Source: Pyralis farinalis (taxonomy: Eukaryota > Arthropoda > Insecta > Lepidoptera > Pyralidae). Taken from it: 64,000 nucleotides of DNA. The stretch covers positions 23,942,568 to 24,006,567 of the forward strand of contig OX382275.1 of assembly GCA_947507595.1 (NCBI GenBank), given 5' to 3'. The notes under the pieces were generated by a model. The model saw only the letters and a list, made by a program, of their open reading frames with translations. It was not told the origin of the DNA and did not search any database. The position numbers were made by a program, and so were the translations under genes. This document shows positions 36,301-46,252 of the stretch, one piece after another (position 1 is the stretch's first letter; every line of letters begins with the position of its first letter).

Positions 36301-39300
36301 AGATCTGTCATTAAATTCCCCCATTAGGGCCTGTCCGCACAGCGATATTCCACCACGAGGTTTTTATTCTCGCGTATTATATTTCGCGATCGGAATTGCG
36401 CCTAGTACGCACAGCGAATAAAATTTCGCACGATTTTTGTCAGTTTAATGCTGGTTCCGACTGAGATGCACGTCTAAAATAGACAACAGAACTAAAATTT
36501 TAATTTATCTAGCAGCGTAACCGACGTATCAAAAGATGCCAAGAACATTGGATTCACCCATTTACAGCATTGAGATCCATGAAAGGATTTTTTCTAAATA
36601 TAACATCAAGAGCTGCGGAAATACAGTAAAAACTTTTACGGATATTACAGAATGACAAAAAAATCATTCGATAATTTACTACAACTCCCGAGACTCTCGA
36701 TAACTCTTAAGGTTAATTCTGTCAATAGGGCTATTGCACGACTGAGTGAAACGCGCGAATTTTATTTCGCAGTGCGGCCATAGCCATACCTACTTCATAG
36801 TGCACAAAACATTCGCGCGGAAATAAATCCTCACCGCATCGCGTCCAATCTGCATAAAACTACAGATTTTTTTATCGCGCGAATTTTTTACCGCCAGTGC
36901 GGCTACTTCCATAAGGTTCAATGTGTTACAGAATTGCGAAAAAAAAAATCTCGCGGTGAAATATCGCTGTGCGGACAGGCCCTTACTCGACCAAATTTCT
37001 GTCACACCACCCTCTTATAGTGTCAATGCATATGAAACCACAGAAAATAATTATTGGCGAGTTATACTTACTTGATTTCCTTTTTGTTCTTAGAGGCTAT
37101 CTTTTGTGCCATTTTGGCACGGTTAACTGCAATCACATCGTCATCGGTTTCTGGAGACTCCTCTACCTTCCCGTTACTCAGACTCTTATTTTCAACTATT
37201 TTCACTGCAATAAAATTAACAATACTGTTAGTTAACAACATTTATGAATGATAACTAGACGAGCCCGGTGACAGTAGGGTTAACAATGCTACTTTAACAC
37301 CAATGCAAAGGTTCGATTCGAAGAATGTGACTGTTTGTCTTAGTCTGGATACTTTCAAGGTAGGTAGGGTGCATCAAGGCAACCTGACTAGGAAAGTAGT
37401 TCCACCTCACAGAAAATCGGAGCTAAATAACGACTCCCTGGAGGTTTGTTGTTCCTGTTGAGTTAACAGCAGGGGTGGCACAGTGCGAGCGTTACTTCTT
37501 GTATTGCAAGCTTTCGTAAAGTATGGTATCCACTTTACACTAAGTAGACCATTATGCTTGCTTCAAAATGGCTCCATGTGCCCTTAAAACTCACAATCAC
37601 AAGTTAAAAGTAAATTATATAAAACCACTCAAATGCAAGTCACCCTCGCACCTGTAGGATTTCATATCACAATACAATATTTAATAGAACTTATTTTTTG
37701 AAATAGGTTTGTGAAACAAATGTTAAGAAAAATCATGCTTCTTTTATGGGGACCTTCTTCAATACCTCTTCCCAGCATTATCCCTTTTCTTAAGCAATTA
37801 CAGTTCGTGAGGGATTGCCATAAAGGCTAAATTGTATAATATACTATATAATAACTTGGTAAGATACTATAGATGATTTCTACATAGAGCAACCTCCACA
37901 ACACAAAAGGAAAATCAGATCTTTCTTAGGTTAGGTTTATACATCTTTCAAAATATAATTAGACTTAGACATGCAGGTTTAGCTTGGGGTTTTTCTTCAC
38001 TGACTAACAAGTGATACAAATATGTACATAAGTCCAAAAGCACAAATTTTGTGGTACATGACCACACTAGGACTCGAACCAGGGACCAAATTCTGGTGTG
38101 GGCATGTACCACTGAAACTGGAACCTTCTTTAATTCATTTATTACAGAAGTCATAGATACACTCTGAAAATTTCAAGTTACTGCCACTACAGTTCATTGA
38201 CAGACTGCAAAGTCTTAGCAGTAGGAGCCTGTTCACTCTCTTTAGGTACAGAACCTTGAAAATAAGATGATATTGAAAATGTCACACCACATATCTTCTT
38301 GGCTTCTATGAAGGCACCACATTGACTCATGTTGACTGACTCATGTTTCCAATATTGTTGGTTTTTTAAACCGGTAACTATAACAATTTATTTAGAATGA
38401 ATGATCTACTTCCTCAATTCTTAGTTTGTTGTTTCCTTGTCATGCCAACAAGAGCCAGTTTTCTTTAAATGTTCATTTTTATATTGATGATCCAATTTTA
38501 AATATTATCTTATCATAGAGTCAAAATGTTAATTGCAGAACTAAACATACTTGATCATCTATTTTATATATTTGATCATCATCATAAAAGGAAAATGTGT
38601 AATGTATTATTACCTGATTTCTTACTCTTCTCTTCACCCTTCCGTTCAATCATTGAAGCAACTGTCTTTTTAGACTTTAGGGAATCTTCAAAAGACCTCA
38701 TCTGTTTTGGAATTTTAGCTTGTGACTTAGCTAAAAACAAAAAAATACAACTCATTAAAATTATAACTAATTATTACAGGCATTAGTTTTCAGTCATCAG
38801 TTTCTCCCTGACAACATACAGTTGCATAATTTACTGCAAGGTTTTGACAAATATTATATAATATAATGATGTACTAACCCCATACTTCGCACGCCTTGAG
38901 TACTTTATCAAATGAAGACTTGAAGTCGAAGTCCATAATATGCTGCGCACCTTGAAGTTCATTCTTGTATTTGTCCCTAAACTCCAGATGCACATCATTC
39001 AGCAACTTGTCTACATATGATAGTTGCAATATGCGCTGATATGCAACCACAAACACCAACTCAAACTCATTGTCGAGTTTGTATTGTAGCGTTAAAGAAT
39101 TGTGGTTGTAGGTATTGTTACCCGTACGCTCCTACAAATAAAACTTTAATACAGGATTGTTGGAAGAGGTAAAATTCGTTTTTAGTTTAGTGGTGGATAT
39201 TATACTAATATGTGACATCAAATATAAAATTATCACATAATTGTAAATAAATAAAAAAATATATTGCATGATATACAACTAATTACATCATTATTTATAG

Positions 39301-39514
39301 GTTTAATATATACGTGGCGTAGCTCACTACGGCTCACCTAATTGCATTAAATCAAGGCCATATGGGGTTTTTGAATGTTGTATTATCATCAACTTACTTG
39401 TAGGATCACTCCACGTATTAGAGCGTTTACCGAAGGTGTAAAAATTTCACTAGTGCTTTGAAAACACCACAACACTATGCCACCTTTGCTGAAAATGCTG
39501 AATAAATCTAACAT
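27397..39514 (-). CDS. SRPRA: Signal recognition particle receptor subunit alpha (docking protein)
   Basis: Ten exons: 39514-39398, 39131-38879, 38730-38614, 37204-37072, 32275-32119, 31416-31287, 30264-30122, 29571-29416, 28717-28510 and 27827-27397. They sum to 1845 nt, 614 residues plus TAA, the usual insect length. The N-terminal SRX domain (MLDLFSIFSKGGIVLWCF, about 1-130) binds the membrane-anchored beta subunit. A charged Lys/Glu/Ser-rich linker spans about 130-300. The NG GTPase domain follows: G1 GVNGVGKST (402-410), DTFRAGAVEQL (432-442), DTAGR (497-501), TKFD (565-568) and GTGQ (592-595). The protein pairs with SRP54 at the ER membrane, and GTP hydrolysis releases the ribosome-nascent chain to the translocon. 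All catalytic motifs are intact. The start has A at -3 (acaaaATG). Introns carry SINEs, a Helitron and a Harbinger remnant; none breaks an exon. Confidence 0.96.
28208..28320 (-). repeat. SINE-A body fragment in SRPRA intron 9-8 region
   Basis: The complement of the middle of SINE-A: gttgttatttgactgcagtt, tctgtgagg..gaggta, ttgctttaatgcatcctac. Both head and tail are absent. A (ctat)n microsatellite lies nearby at 28441-28467. Confidence 0.6.
28921..29090. repeat. Three tandem units of about 58 bp in SRPRA intron 8
   Basis: Units begin gggaaccgctttttctta (28924), gggaaccgctttttctta (28990) and gagatccgccttttctta (29050). Each ends near cgacttctaagtgt or cgacttcgg. The basic reading frame on the minus strand is an artefact of this repeat. 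Confidence 0.75.
30508..30850 (-). mobile_element. Diverged SINE-A in SRPRA intron 6
   Basis: Complementary pieces in order: tail ttacctgatgtaaagtagtt, gcaactccttagagagctta, gttgttatttgactgcagtt, gctttgatgcaccctacccc, and head region gaaatcgatcccacatg. Box B is degraded. Confidence 0.75.
32400..32590 (+). repeat. Diverged SINE-A 3' part in SRPRA intron 4
   Basis: Recognisable by catacagaaaac, acaactcgctagaggtagtg, gttcctaagaagttactgc and gtaagccgtatgc, ending gatataaaaag. Confidence 0.55.
33198..33434 (-). mobile_element. 5'-truncated SINE-A in SRPRA intron 4
   Basis: The complement of the 3' two thirds: aacgtcgggaggcatagga, then atgcctcctctgctgctaac, aaggagttgttatttggctg and ctgtgaggtagct. 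The head is missing. Confidence 0.8.
34275..34560 (-). mobile_element. Diverged SINE-A in SRPRA intron 4
   Basis: Complementary SINE-A body and tail: cccaccttatgtaaagtgat, ctactccttaagagcttact, gttgttatttgactgcggtt, gctgcttttaatgcactcta. The tRNA head is missing. Confidence 0.7.
34979..35338 (+). mobile_element. SINE-A with a small body deletion in SRPRA intron 4
   Basis: Complete head (tggctcagtcc; gggttcgattccc) and complete tail (ccgtatgcttgtatgtctcc, A-run). About 40 bases between catgtctgtttg and caagcagcccgtctgg are deleted. Confidence 0.9.
35466..35674 (+). mobile_element. Short Helitron in SRPRA intron 4
   Basis: The 209-bp element begins TCTATATATATATATATAA after an A. It ends ttcgaagttcgtcgggtcag then CTAG followed by T, the Helitron terminus. 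It contains caagaacggctggatcgatt. No coding capacity. Confidence 0.75.
35903..36135 (-). mobile_element. SINE-B 3' half in SRPRA intron 4
   Basis: Complementary to the SINE-B copies near 38 and 48 kb: tacctaagcctaagggtttg, cagacctttcttaggttag and gatgttttccttcaccg. Confidence 0.65.
36327..36982 (+). mobile_element. Internally deleted PIF/Harbinger transposon in SRPRA intron 4
   Basis: The ends are inverted repeats of about 28 bp (gggcctgtccgcacagcgat outermost), flanked by TTA on both sides (36324-36326 and 36983-36985), the Harbinger-type target. At 36525-36590 the plus strand encodes RIKRCQEHWIHPFTALR, and at about 36630-36670 FYGYYRMTKKSFDNLL. Both recall the N-terminal part of Harbinger nucleases (WVHPF and YYRMS.SFDELL motifs). 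The catalytic DDE region is absent. Confidence 0.8.
37255..37570 (+). mobile_element. Old, diverged SINE-A in SRPRA intron 3
   Basis: Order is kept (ctagacgagcccggtg, ggttcgattcg, gtttgtcttagtctggata, cacctcacagaaaat, aacgactccctggagg, gcttgcttc) but many positions differ and box A is lost. Confidence 0.75.
37865..38130 (-). mobile_element. SINE-B with tRNA-like head in SRPRA intron 3
   Basis: On the minus strand: tggtacatgcccacacc, box B ggttcgagtcctag, cttttggacttatgtacata, then aacctaacctaagaaagatc and gtgttgtggaggttg. This is the clearest head of the family and explains its Pol III origin. Confidence 0.7.
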
Positions 39515-40599
39515 TTTGTTTATTGAGTTAAAATTGTGTTAATAAATTTCGTAGTTTTGTATACGTAAACGTAAGTTGATTGAATGACAGTGACAGGCAG
39601 TGTTGTTTTTAATTGACAGAAAATTGACAACTCACAACATGTATGGAAAGCAGAGACATGTTACTAAAGGACCAGCCTCGTAGGATCATTCCCCTCTGTC
39701 ATGCATGATGGTACAAGATATTGTGATCCATTGCGCGCATAAATACTTCGTGCGTAATCGATTCTCTAACAGTCTTGTAATCGTTATCGGTCAGGTAACA
39801 TCATTAAGTGTTACACTAAAAATGCCAAACTGAGCAGTTATGTCATGCAAAAAAAGGTCGAACACTTTTAGTTAGTAAATTATACAAACTGCAAAACAAA
39901 ATAGTCCTCCATGCTGTATGTATAATATTGAAGGTGGGAATTTTATTTAAGTTGTCTTTGGTCATGTCGTTATAAAATTAGTTCAATATGTGAGTGATAG
40001 GAAAAATGATGCTGTTTTGTTAATATGTGAAATGGATTTGGTTTAGTGTTTTTGAAAGATTTTATAATAAATAATTATTAATGGTTTTTTATATGTTTTA
40101 CATAAAATTAAAAATAAAAACAAAATATAATAGAGTTCATTTAGCTAAAGACAAAAAAAAGTATATAGACGTTTCGTAATTTTGAATTTACCAGCTTCGA
40201 TTTACGAAGAAGTTCAGCTATTCCACAACAGATGGCAGGCAGCGGTAAGAAATAACTTTCGACTGTAGATGCCTTGAAATAAGGTTGACATTTCCTTAAA
40301 ACATTATTATCGTTTCTATGTAGTAGTTACCTCGTCCCCCGTCAAAAATGGCAGAATGATTTACTAACAGAATCACGCGTATGGCGAGTCCTTTTGTTGA
40401 ATTGTCTAAGATGGAAAGAGACACAGTTACCCTTGGCATTGTTCTGAGTTTAGTTGTTCATGAATAAGTTTCCGTTCATGAGTAAAAAAATATACAATAA
40501 TTTGGACATATTGAAGGTATGTGTGTATATGTAAAAATCTGATATTTTTTATAAACAATAAACTATCGATGGTGGTATATTTATGATTGCATTAACTGC

Positions 40600-40960
40600 A
40601 ATCATAAATATACATTTCATAGATGTACAGACTGGGTAGTGGAAGTATATTTAGTTGCTGGAAGAGAGTTTTGTAACTGTCCCTGTAACCTGCATGCACC
40701 ACATAATATTCTCACAAACTTCTTTTGTAATTTAAAAACACTATCAACCATCACAGAGTTTCCCCATAGAATCATGCTACAGAGAAGCACCGAGGAGACA
40801 TAGCAATGATAAGCAATCAAAGCTGTTTCAGTATATGATTTTTGCCGCAGATGTTAACAGCATTAACAAATTTATCTAGTTTGTATATTATATGATCAAT
40901 ATGCGTGTTCCATCTTCAATATTTGTCAATTTCAATACCTAGAAATGTGGCGTGCGTGGT
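40600..40960 (-). pseudogene. LINE reverse transcriptase C-terminal fragment
   Basis: The minus strand encodes AYHCYVSSVLLCSMILWGNS then VFKLQKKFVRILCGA. This resembles the post-catalytic part of jockey/R1-type reverse transcriptases (..YGIILWGNS..VFK.QK..IR.). The frame breaks on both sides. The rest of 39515-41270, upstream of SRPRA, shows no exon. Confidence 0.7.
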
Positions 40961-41339
40961 GTACAGTTTAATGGTATCATTTACGTATTTGAGTCGAAAT
41001 CGTCAAGTATAGGAAGTTGGTAATCAGACGCGCTAAACTTGTGACTAAAAATATACGAGTATTGCATTGCGTAGTATAATTATACTATTTGTACGATATT
41101 TTTATGATACGTAGTATGTAGTATTGAAAAGCCAGTATACTACGCGAAAATACCATAATTTTGCAACAGGTTGACCGACTTATTTAATTGGTAGAAACTT
41201 TTAAGGAATTCAAACAAACTCGGTGATTTTCTACTATCCAGAACAAAACTGAAAGAGTGACTTACCCGTGATCATCAAGATACTGCCAATTGGCTCATAT
41301 ACCAATTGGATCATTACTCACAAATCGATTAACTTTCTA

Positions 41340-44300
41340 TCCGTGCGGTGACGGAGAAAGAATACTAAAAATCACCGCCCCATTTCTTCCCCTGGGTGTT
41401 GTAGGAGGCGACTAAGGGATTTCTTGAGATTCCAGTATCTCAGCCGGTGGTAGGGTAAATACCCGCCTGGTTGGCTACCACCGTACACGCGGCGAAACAC
41501 CCGTGAAGTGGCGTGCCTATGAGTACGGGAATATGAAGACGGGGGCCCTTCCGTCCGACGGACCAGTACAGCTCCTTTGTCGACAAATTAATGGAGAAAC
41601 AGTCCACCGCACTTCTTCTCCAATATCGTGGCAATTCTCTCCCGCTTCACGCTTCCATTATCTATCCTTATAACCGGGCATTTAGGAAAAGACGGTTTTG
41701 CAGCGGTGCACTCCCCCGCTACACTGTTCAAGGTTGAGTTCGCTAACATCCTCGGACTCCACTCAAACCTCAATGCCGTTCACCAACACCTTGAGACGGT
41801 ACGGCCCGCCACGCTCTTCCTGACGGAGACACAAATCCAGCGTCCAGCGGACACGTCCTATCTCCTGTACCCCGGTTACGTGCATGAGGAGAATTTCCTC
41901 GCGAAAGCCAGGGTCTGTCTATTTGTTCTCTCGGTTGTATGTTGTCGCCGTCTGCGCTGCCTAGAGGATTCCTCCTTTCCTATCCTCTGGGTGCATGTAA
42001 ACCTGGGCCTTCAGAGCCATATTTACATGTGCTTATACCGACCCCATACTAGGGACACGGAGACAACTCGGCTCTTTGAGTACATGAGCCGGGCTGTAGA
42101 TGAAGCGGAGGAGTGGTACCCTACTGCTGACATGGTATGTTTGGGGGACTTTAACTCTCACCACGACTCCTGGTTGGGATCCTCCATAACTAACCATGCA
42201 GGAACGACCGCCCACGCGTTCGCTCTTTCGCACAGCTTGACGCAACTGGTAGACCAACCTACCAGAATACCAGATGTCGCTGCTCAGGAGCCCTCTCTAC
42301 TAGACCTACTGCTGACCTCCCACCCTGCTGGCTACCGGGTTGAGGTTAGGGCGGCCTTGGTCACATCTGACCACTGCCTAGTGTCCAGCACAGTGCCAAG
42401 CACGGCGCCACTACAACGCACTGCGGTTGGGCATCGTGTCTGGCACTACTCGTCAGCAGATTGGGGCGGCATGCGCGACTACTTTGAGAAAGTCAGTGAG
42501 AAAGTCAGCGAGTGCTGCAGCTATTGTTGACGAGATCGAAGATGGAATGGAATACTACATTCCTCACTCCGATGTCTTCATCAAAAGCCGGAGACGCCCT
42601 TGGTTTAATCGCGGGTACGCTGAAGCTGTTAGTAACAAGTAGGCGGCGTATCGCGCTTGGACCAGGGGTCGCGCCCTCAAAGATCCGAATATTAACTTGC
42701 TGAAATCAGCCTCTAATACTGCCATCAAGGTCTGCAAGAGGGCATACATAAGAGCGGACGCCCAGCGCGTTACACGAGTCGGCATCGACCTAGTGGCGCA
42801 CCCTAATGGGTCACGTAATTACTGGCGACTAGCTAAAGCCGTACAGGCCAACTTCTGCCAGCCCCCGCTGCCTCCGCTGAGATGCCCTGCCCTGATGGCT
42901 CACTGGCACATCAGCCGCAGGAGAAAGCCGATCTTATGGCCAGTCTCTTTGCGGCTAACTCCCGGATCAATGACTGTAGCACGCAACCACCATCGATACC
43001 CCCCTGTGGTTCCGTTATGCCAGAAATTCACATCAGACAGCGTGTTGTCCGTTTTGAACTGCAGTTACTCGATGTTCGTAAAGCCAGTGGTCCTGATGGT
43101 ATCCCAGCGATTGTTCTGAAAAAAATGTGCAGCGGAGTTGTCCCCGGTGTTGACGCGCCTCTGTCGTCTCTCGTACTCGACCGGATGTGTTCCGGAGGCT
43201 TGGAGAGAGGCTAATGTGCAGCCGGTACCCAAAAAGGGAGACCGTTTGGACCCATCAAATTACCGCCCATTGCCGTAACTTCAGTGTTGTGCAAAGTCAT
43301 GGAAAGAATCCTTAACAATCAGTTGATCCGTTACATAGAAGATCATTCTTTAAGGTTCCGGGTGGTCTAATCAGACCACTCGCTTATGACATATATACTG
43401 AATAACGGTAACTGCGGAACTCGGCGGGTTAATGATCGGCAATATGGCTTTAAACAGAAACGATCGACGGGTGATCTTCTAGCGTATGTGACGCACCTCT
43501 GGGGGGAGGCAATTGATAAACATGGTTAATCTATGGCAGTCAGTCTAGATATCGCCAAGGCATTTGATCGGGTTTGGCATAAAGCACTTCTCTCCAAACT
43601 TCCGGCATACGGTCTCCCCTCCAACTTTGTAAGTGGATTGATTGCTTCCTGCATGAGCGTAGAATCCGCGTCCTTGCAGATGGATGCGCTTTGCGGTTCA
43701 TGTCAGTGAATGCCGGTGTCCCACAGGGCTCCGTCCTGTCGCCCACCCTCTTTCTTCTTCATATCAATGACATGCTGCCACTTGGTAATATTCATTGCTA
43801 TACAGATGACAGTACGGTCCATGGGCGATATTTCGGGCGGCCTAGTGCTGGTCGGGCAGAAATCGGTGAGAGGCGTGAGAGTCTTGTCTTAGAGCTTAAT
43901 CGGGTTTTGGACCTCATTAGTAAATGGGGTTCCACTAACCTGGTTGAGGTTAATGCCAAGAAAACTCAGGTCATTCACAACAAAAATGTCCCCATTTCAC
44001 CTCCCAGTCTTCAGGGCGCTACCCTCAATATGCGCGTTAGCCTGAATATGCTAGGCATGGATATTCGTTGCTACTTAAAATAACGAAATTACATCGAGAA
44101 CCTCATTTTAACAGCTTCAAAGAAACTCGGAGTCCTGAACTGCAGCGACGGGCTATCCGCATAATCGACGGCGAAGAGGTCACAAATATCTAGAACCTCT
44201 GCAATTTCGTAGGGACATAGGCTCCCTAAGTACATTTTACCGTCTGTACCATGGTGAGTGCTCTGAAGAACTATTTTCCCTTATCCCACCCTCTCCCTTC

Positions 44301-44616
44301 CGTCATAGAACGTGCAGGCTTGCGATATCATCATTCCACTGTTGAGGACATTTGCTCTCGTATTAAAAAGTTCAACAACTCCTATCTCTGTCGAACTATT
44401 AAAAAGTGGAACGCCTTGCCTGCACATGTGTTTTCTCCTTCCTACAACATGGGATCCTTCAAACGAAGCGTGAAGAAGCACTTTGCGGGCCAGCATGGTA
44501 GCGTCAACTGACAGTACACTGTAGTCCTTTGTCAGTTGCCGCTGCAATTTGGGCTTCTCTTTTCGGTTACCAAAAGGCAAAGAGAAGCCACTATGCTGAG
44601 CCAATATAAAAAAAAA
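41340..44616 (+). mobile_element. Decayed non-LTR retrotransposon (jockey/CR1-like group)
   Basis: An endonuclease domain lies in the frame 41628-42530: LTETQ with the catalytic Glu at residue 67, GDFNSHH at 173-179 and SDHCLV at 247-252. Reverse transcriptase pieces follow in shifted frames: RKASGPDGIP near 43075, SLDIAKAFDRVWH near 43540, GVPQGSVLSPTLF (43710) and YTDDS in place of YADDS near 43800. A C-terminal piece FNNSYLCRTIKKWNALPAHVF ends near 44511. The 3' UTR holds an 11-bp stem (ggcttctcttt / aaagagaagcc, 44552-44588) before an A-run ending at 44616. Many frameshifts and an inserted MITE at 43350-43432 make it inactive. The clade cannot be fixed by eye. Confidence 0.85.
43350..43432. 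mobile_element. TTAA-flanked MITE inside the LINE
   Basis: TTAA occurs at both borders (43350-43353 and 43429-43432), enclosing ggttccgggtggtct..tgcggaactcggcggg. The flanking LINE frame (DHSL / NDRQYGFK) is interrupted exactly here. A relative lies at 47653-47742. The TTAA target suggests a piggyBac-type helper, by inference. Confidence 0.6.
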
Positions 44617-44849
44617 CTAAAACTTCATAAACTAGCTTGGTTACTATCTCAATGGTTTAAAAAAACATACATTAATCAAAGGAATACTTGTAAATTACGT
44701 ATAAATGCATTTTATTTTAATTAAAAACAAAATCGATGAGAAAAGAAATGTACGAGTAGTATAATTTTAGTCAAATAGTATAATTTTAATTTCCATAGCA
44801 AGAATTTTCTGAAGGTCTGAATCTAATTCTGATGGAAATCTATATATTT

Positions 44850-46113
44850 TGTTAGGACTACTTCTCGCGCTTTTGACGAGTGACATTGTTATTATATTGA
44901 AATTTTTACAATTCAGTATGAAATTCAGTACAAAATTAGTTTTATGTGACAATTTTGTTAGTATTTTGTAACTTAAGTGCTAGTGAAATTATACAAGAAT
45001 GAAAAAATTTAAATGTAACACGTTTACGCACTTTTAAGAAGACGTGATTAAGTTTATGAAGAAAACCTTGTAAAATTCACTTTCGTTTTACGGGTGATAT
45101 TTAAACTGCAGGATTGTGTCTGGGTGTCCATTCTAAGTAATTTTTTAGCACAGCAGAAACTGTGCTAAAAAATTACTTGCTGCTGGAACATCAAGCTGGA
45201 ACATCTAGAATTAAGGGTTTTGAAGTGATTCTGAACTGTTTTGGCTATATGGGCTAAATGCCTTTGCCTTTTCCCTCGGAGATAAAACTAACCAAAAAAG
45301 AAAAGTACATTTTGTCGGACTTCTTCCCGCGCTTTTGACGAGTGACATTGTTCTTATACTTGAAATTTTTACAATTCAGTGTAAATTAGTTTTATGTGAC
45401 AATTTCGATAGTGTTTTTTAACATAAGTGCTAGTGCAATTATACAATAATGAAAAAACTCAAATATAACACGTTTATGCACTTTTTGGAAGACGTGAATA
45501 AGTTCATCAAGAAAACCTTGTAAAATTCCTATCGTTTTACGGGTGGTATTTAAAATGGGTTGATTGGGTCGAAGTACCCTTCCCAAGTATTTTTTGAGCA
45601 CAGTTCCTGAAGCTGGAACATGAATTAAGATTTTCAAATGGTTCTAAACTGATGACGTGGCTGTATGGGCTAGATCCCTTTGCCTTTCCCCTCGGGGATA
45701 AAAAGAACCAAAAAAGACTTTTTCCCGCGCTTTCGACGAGTGACATTGTTGTTTTACTTGAAATTTTTACAATTCAGTATAAAATTAGTTTTGTGTGACA
45801 TATTTGATAGTATTTTGTAACATAAGTGCTAGTGAAATTATACAGTAATGAAAAAACTCAAATATAACACGATTATGCACTTTTTGGAAGACGTGAATAA
45901 GTTCATCAAGAAAACCTTGTAAAATCACTATCGTTTTATGAGTGGTATTTAAACTGGGTTGATTGGGTCTAGGTACCCTTCCCAAGTATTTTTTCAGCAC
46001 AGTTCCTGAAGCTGGAACATAGGATTAAGATTTTCAAATGGTTCTAAACTGATGACTTGGCTGTATGGGCTAGATCCCTTTGCCTTTCCCCTCGGGGATA
46101 GAAAGAACAAAAA
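44850..46113 (+). repeat. Three tandem units of about 400-460 bp upstream of Rpn2
   Basis: The marker gcgcttttgacgag occurs at 44867, 45329 and (one change) 45727, giving spacings of 462 and 398 bases. Each unit continues through gacattgtt, ttagttttatgtgacaat, aagtgctagtg, aagaaaaccttgtaaaat, aagctggaacat and cctttgccttt..cctcgg.gata. Unit 1 is longer because of a fold-back at 45135-45178. A further copy lies at 58921-59336. No coding frame is conserved between the units. They end about 140 bases before the Rpn2 start codon, so they may form part of its promoter. Confidence 0.85.
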
Positions 46114-46252
46114 AAAAACCAAAAAAAAAAAAGTACATTTTGTCAAATCATCTCGCTCATCTTTGCATTGTCATATAATTTGTGCTTGTTTCGTCAATGT
46201 GAAAAATTGTTTCTAAACAATATTAAAGTGCAGTTGAAAAATAATTACAAGA

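Noticed and set aside
44850..46113. A CRISPR-like or satellite array.
   Set aside because: There are only three units of about 400 bp, with no short repeat-spacer pattern; it is a small tandem duplication.
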